Shown one piece after another: positions 61,524 to 64,000 of a stretch of 64,000 bases of DNA (the stretch's first letter is position 1; each line of letters begins with the position of its first letter). A model generated the notes under the pieces. It ran no database searches, had not been told where the DNA came from, and saw nothing but the letters and a program-made list of their open reading frames with translations. The stretch is taken from assembly GCF_030813695.1 (NCBI RefSeq), contig NZ_JAUSVA010000002.1, positions 1,364,001-1,428,000 of the forward strand. Reading direction: 5' to 3'. The translations under genes and the position numbers were made by a program. The DNA comes from Kitasatospora herbaricolor. Its GTDB lineage: Bacteria > Actinomycetota > Actinomycetes > Streptomycetales > Streptomycetaceae.

Positions 61524-64000
61524 TCAGCGGTTGGCCCAGATGGAGTTCAGTTCCTGGGCACTGAAGGCGTCCAGGGATGCGCTGCCGCCGGTGGCGTAGG
61601 CAGAGACGCCGTTGTTGGAGGGGTTGGGAAAGATCTGGTCGGTCAGAACTACCTGGCCGTCCGCGGCGTACACCTCGACGGAGGAGGTATCCACGACGAC
61701 GCGCAGCTGCAGCTTGCCGTCCGCGTCGAGGCTGAGCGGTGCGCGGTGCACGGCGGCGAAGTTCCCGCCGAAGGAGGAGTCTCCCGAGCGTGTCCGGTCG
61801 ACGTACAGCTCCTGGGTGGTGGTGTCGTAGCCGATGCGGGTCTCCTGGCCGCCTCCGGTGTGGACCTTGAGGCCGAAGTCGTTCGCGGTGCCGGCCCGCA
61901 GGGTGGCCGTGATGTCGAGCAGGCTGCCCTGCGTGTTCAGGGGCACGGCGGCACCGGCCGCGACGGCCGTCGTCGGCGCGGTGCTGACCGTCCCCGTCCG
62001 CAACTGCTCCAGTTCCTTGATCGGCACCTGCACCAGCTGCAGGGCGCCGTTCACCGTCTTCAGCGAGAGCTCCCGGGGCAGGGAGTCTGCGCTGCGCCAG
62101 GGGGAGGTGGGGATGTTCCCGCCGTACTGCCAGTTGTTCATCCAGCCGATGACGACGCGGCGGCCGGCGGGCTCGTCGTTGAAGGAGGTGGCGGCGTAGA
62201 AGTCGGCTCCGTAGTCCATCCAGTGGACGTTCGAAGCCTGGTTCTGGACGGGCTCGTCGGTGAGGGTGAACTGGTCGGCGTTGATGTGGCCCCAGCCGCC
62301 GGAGTTGTTGTCGACGATCTGGATACGGGCCTGCTTGCCGGCCACGCTGCGCAGGTCCCACTGGACGGGGTCGAGTGCCTCGTTGTCCTTACCGGTGACG
62401 GTCCTGACCACCGCGCCGTCGACCACCAGGTTGACGGCGGTGGGGCTGGCCTGGGAGTTCGGGTGGTTGCCGCCGCCGACCAGGAAGTTCAGGTACGGCT
62501 TGTCCACCGTGAAGGCAGGGGAGGTGAGAGTACCGGTGATCGAGTCGCCCTGGAGGAAGGAGTTGACGAGCCCCTTGCCGAGATAGCCGGTCACCTGGTT
62601 CTGGTTGGCCAGGGTGCCCTGGGCGGGGCCGGTGCCGAAGGCGGCGCCGGTGGTCGCCCAGGCCCCGTAGGTGCTCCCCTCGAAGTCGGCGAGGACATTC
62701 GGGCCCTGGTCGGTGAGGGTGAACTGGTCGGCGTTGATGTGGCCCCAGCCGCCGGTGTTGTTGTCGACGATCTGGATACGGGCCTGCTTGCCGGCCACGC
62801 TGCGCAGGTCCCACTGGACGGGGTCGAGTGCCTCGTTGTCCTTGCCGGTGACGGTCCTGACCACCGCGCCGTCGACCACCAGGTTGACAGTGGTGGGGTT
62901 GGGCTGGGAGTTGGGGTGGTTGCCGCCGCCGACCAGGAAGTTCAGGTACGGCTTGTCCACCGTGAAGGCAGGGGAGGTGAGAGTACCGGTGATCGAGTCG
63001 CCCTGGAGGAAGGAGTTGACGAGCCCCTTGCCGAGGTATCCGCTGACGCTCTGCTGGCCCGGGAGGGTGCCCTGAGCGGGGCCGGTGCCGAAGGCGGCGC
63101 CGGTGGTCGCCCAGGACCCGTAGGTGCTCCCCTCGAAGTCGGCAAGGACCGTTCCCGCGGGCGGCGTGGAGGTGGCGGGCCCGTCCGGGGTGAAGGTCGT
63201 GCCGTCGAAGTCGCCGACGAAGTACTGCGCGGCGGAGGTGTTCTGGGGGCCTCCGGGATTGATGTTGACGACCAGGACCCATTTGGTGTGCGACGGGTCG
63301 CCGTCCACCGGGAGCTGGAAGAGGTCCGGGCACTCCCACAGGCCGCCGGTGGCGCCGGCCGGTCCGAAGTCGCTGAGCTTGGTCCAGGTCTTCAGGTTCG
63401 GGGAGGAGTAGAAGCTCACCTTGTGGTCGGCGGACAGGGCGACCGTCATGAGCCAGCTGTTGGTCTGGGCGTTCCAGAAGACCTTGGGGTCGCGGAAGTT
63501 CTGGGAGCCGATGTTGAGGACGGGGTTCCCGGCGTACTTGGTCCAGGTGGTGCCGCCGTCGGTGGAGTAGGCCAGCGACTGAGCCTGCACTCCGTCGGAC
63601 TTGTGGTAGCTGGTGTAGATCGCGACCAGCGGGGGATTCGTGCTGGTACCGAAGCCGGTGGTGTTGTTCTTGTCGAGGACGACTCCGCCGGAGAAGACCA
63701 TCTCGTTGGCGTCCTGCGGGAGGGCGATCGGCTGCTCGGTCCAGTGGACCAGGTCGGGGCTGGTCGCGTGTCCCCAGGACATGTTGCCCCAGGTGTTCCC
63801 CGAGGGGTTGTACTGGAAGAAGAGGTGGTACGTGCCCTTGTACCAGATCGGGCCGTTGGGGTCGTTCATCCAGTTCTGGGCGGGCGAGAAGTGCAGTTGG
63901 GGCCGGTAGGTCTCGGTGTACGAAGTCTGCGCGTCGGCTGAGGGGGCGAGGAGCGCCAGGCCGAGGACGGCGCTGGCGGAGAGGGCCAGCAGGCGCTTGG
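61524..64000 (-). CDS. Secreted GH32 fructanase (levanase/inulinase-like) with inserted tandem modules, 5' end beyond window
   Basis: This exported enzyme hydrolyses beta-fructans. At the window edge the signal peptide LLALSASAVLGLALLAPSAD is visible, followed by YRPQLHFSPAQNWMNDPNGP with the nucleophile Asp. Other GH32 motifs are NFRDPKVFW (stabiliser Asp) and LWECPDLFQL (acid/base Glu). After YFVGDFDGTTFTPDG two nearly identical 151-residue modules are inserted, opening VLADFEGSTYG and containing YLGKGLVNSFLQGDSITGTL. The propeller then resumes at NVHWMDYGADFYAATSFNDE with VIGWMNNWQYG, followed by the C-terminal beta-sandwich ending at 61524. The start codon lies outside the window. Confidence 0.93.
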   Translation of the reverse strand, partial: KRLLALSASAVLGLALLAPSADAQTSYTETYRPQLHFSPAQNWMNDPNGPIWYKGTYHLFFQYNPSGNTWGNMSWGHATSPDLVHWTEQPIALPQDANEMVFSGGVVLDKNNTTGFGTSTNPPLVAIYTSYHKSDGVQAQSLAYSTDGGTTWTKYAGNPVLNIGSQNFRDPKVFWNAQTNSWLMTVALSADHKVSFYSSPNLKTWTKLSDFGPAGATGGLWECPDLFQLPVDGDPSHTKWVLVVNINPGGPQNTSAAQYFVGDFDGTTFTPDGPATSTPPAGTVLADFEGSTYGSWATTGAAFGTGPAQGTLPGQQSVSGYLGKGLVNSFLQGDSITGTLTSPAFTVDKPYLNFLVGGGNHPNSQPNPTTVNLVVDGAVVRTVTGKDNEALDPVQWDLRSVAGKQARIQIVDNNTGGWGHINADQFTLTDQGPNVLADFEGSTYGAWATTGAAFGTGPAQGTLANQNQVTGYLGKGLVNSFLQGDSITGTLTSPAFTVDKPYLNFLVGGGNHPNSQASPTAVNLVVDGAVVRTVTGKDNEALDPVQWDLRSVAGKQARIQIVDNNSGGWGHINADQFTLTDEPVQNQASNVHWMDYGADFYAATSFNDEPAGRRVVIGWMNNWQYGGNIPTSPWRSADSLPRELSLKTVNGALQLVQVPIKELEQLRTGTVSTAPTTAVAAGAAVPLNTQGSLLDITATLRAGTANDFGLKVHTGGGQETRIGYDTTTQELYVDRTRSGDSSFGGNFAAVHRAPLSLDADGKLQLRVVVDTSSVEVYAADGQVVLTDQIFPNPSNNGVSAYATGGSASLDAFSAQELNSIWANR
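62244..63149 (-). repeat. Tandem duplication of a 453-bp module within the GH32 gene
   Basis: Landmarks recur exactly 453 bases apart (for example GAACTGGTCGGCG at 62268 and 62721, and CGAAGTCGGC at 62681 and 63134). The units encode 151 residues each and differ at few positions, for example QPNPTTVN versus QASPTAVN. The near identity at DNA level suggests a recent duplication or ongoing conversion. Confidence 0.9.

Noticed and set aside
61746..63941. 731-codon plus frame opposite the GH32 gene
   Set aside because: Antisense shadow; even its internal repeat simply mirrors the duplicated module of the fructanase.

Overview
The window is very GC-rich, uses actinobacterial codons and ribosome binding sites, and carries many secreted glycosidases, sugar ABC transporters, LacI/ROK regulators, SpoIIE-type phosphatases and an actinobacterial integration host factor. 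Together these suggest a Streptomyces- or Kitasatospora-like chromosome, probably an accessory or arm region because gene relics and insertion sequences are frequent. No rRNA or tRNA gene was seen.

Region 1 (1-14.7 kb) reads as a manno-oligosaccharide utilisation cluster. It has a GH2 beta-mannosidase (cut by the window edge), two closely related binding lipoproteins, one pair of MalF/MalG-type permeases, four LacI regulators (three mutually similar), a class I mannose-6-phosphate isomerase and a ROK sugar kinase. Uptake, hydrolysis, phosphorylation and isomerisation to fructose-6-phosphate would all be covered. AACCGGTT-centred operator candidates lie upstream of the mannosidase and between the first binding protein and its LacI gene.

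Region 2 (14.7-25.1 kb) is patchy. It has a Tat-exported phospholipase C, a small membrane-anchored protein, a possible two-repeat CRISPR remnant, a subtilase homologue that has lost its catalytic serine, an AA10-like protein without signal peptide, and a frameshifted IS inserted between two gene fragments. A 37-bp direct repeat occurs at the 3' ends of two broken genes about 5 kb apart.

Region 3 (25.3-35.1 kb) is a stress and ion-homeostasis block: two SpoIIE-type phosphatases, a STAS protein, a DUF5994 protein, two CBS-domain proteins, a CPA1 antiporter and an ArsB/NhaD-type transporter. The last CBS gene and its transporter overlap and sit directly behind the antiporter.

Region 4 (35.2-47.3 kb) starts with a frameshifted ISL3 element. 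A second sugar-uptake operon follows (binding protein, two permeases, DUF5107-TPR protein), divergent from a ROK repressor whose upstream region holds a XylR-like GTTAGTT/AACTAAC operator. A large secreted ricin-lectin protein ends in a clear terminator.

Region 5 (47.4-64 kb) mixes relics (LuxR ATPase, resolvase-like, HATPase, GH27, IS3 OrfA, GT2, Nudix, and a frameshifted CocE/NonD hydrolase) with intact genes. The intact ones are a striking sigma factor fused through a membrane segment to an extracytoplasmic CAP domain, an AAA-LuxR regulator, an orphan binding protein, an IHF, and a GH32 fructanase with a tandemly duplicated inserted module that runs off the window.
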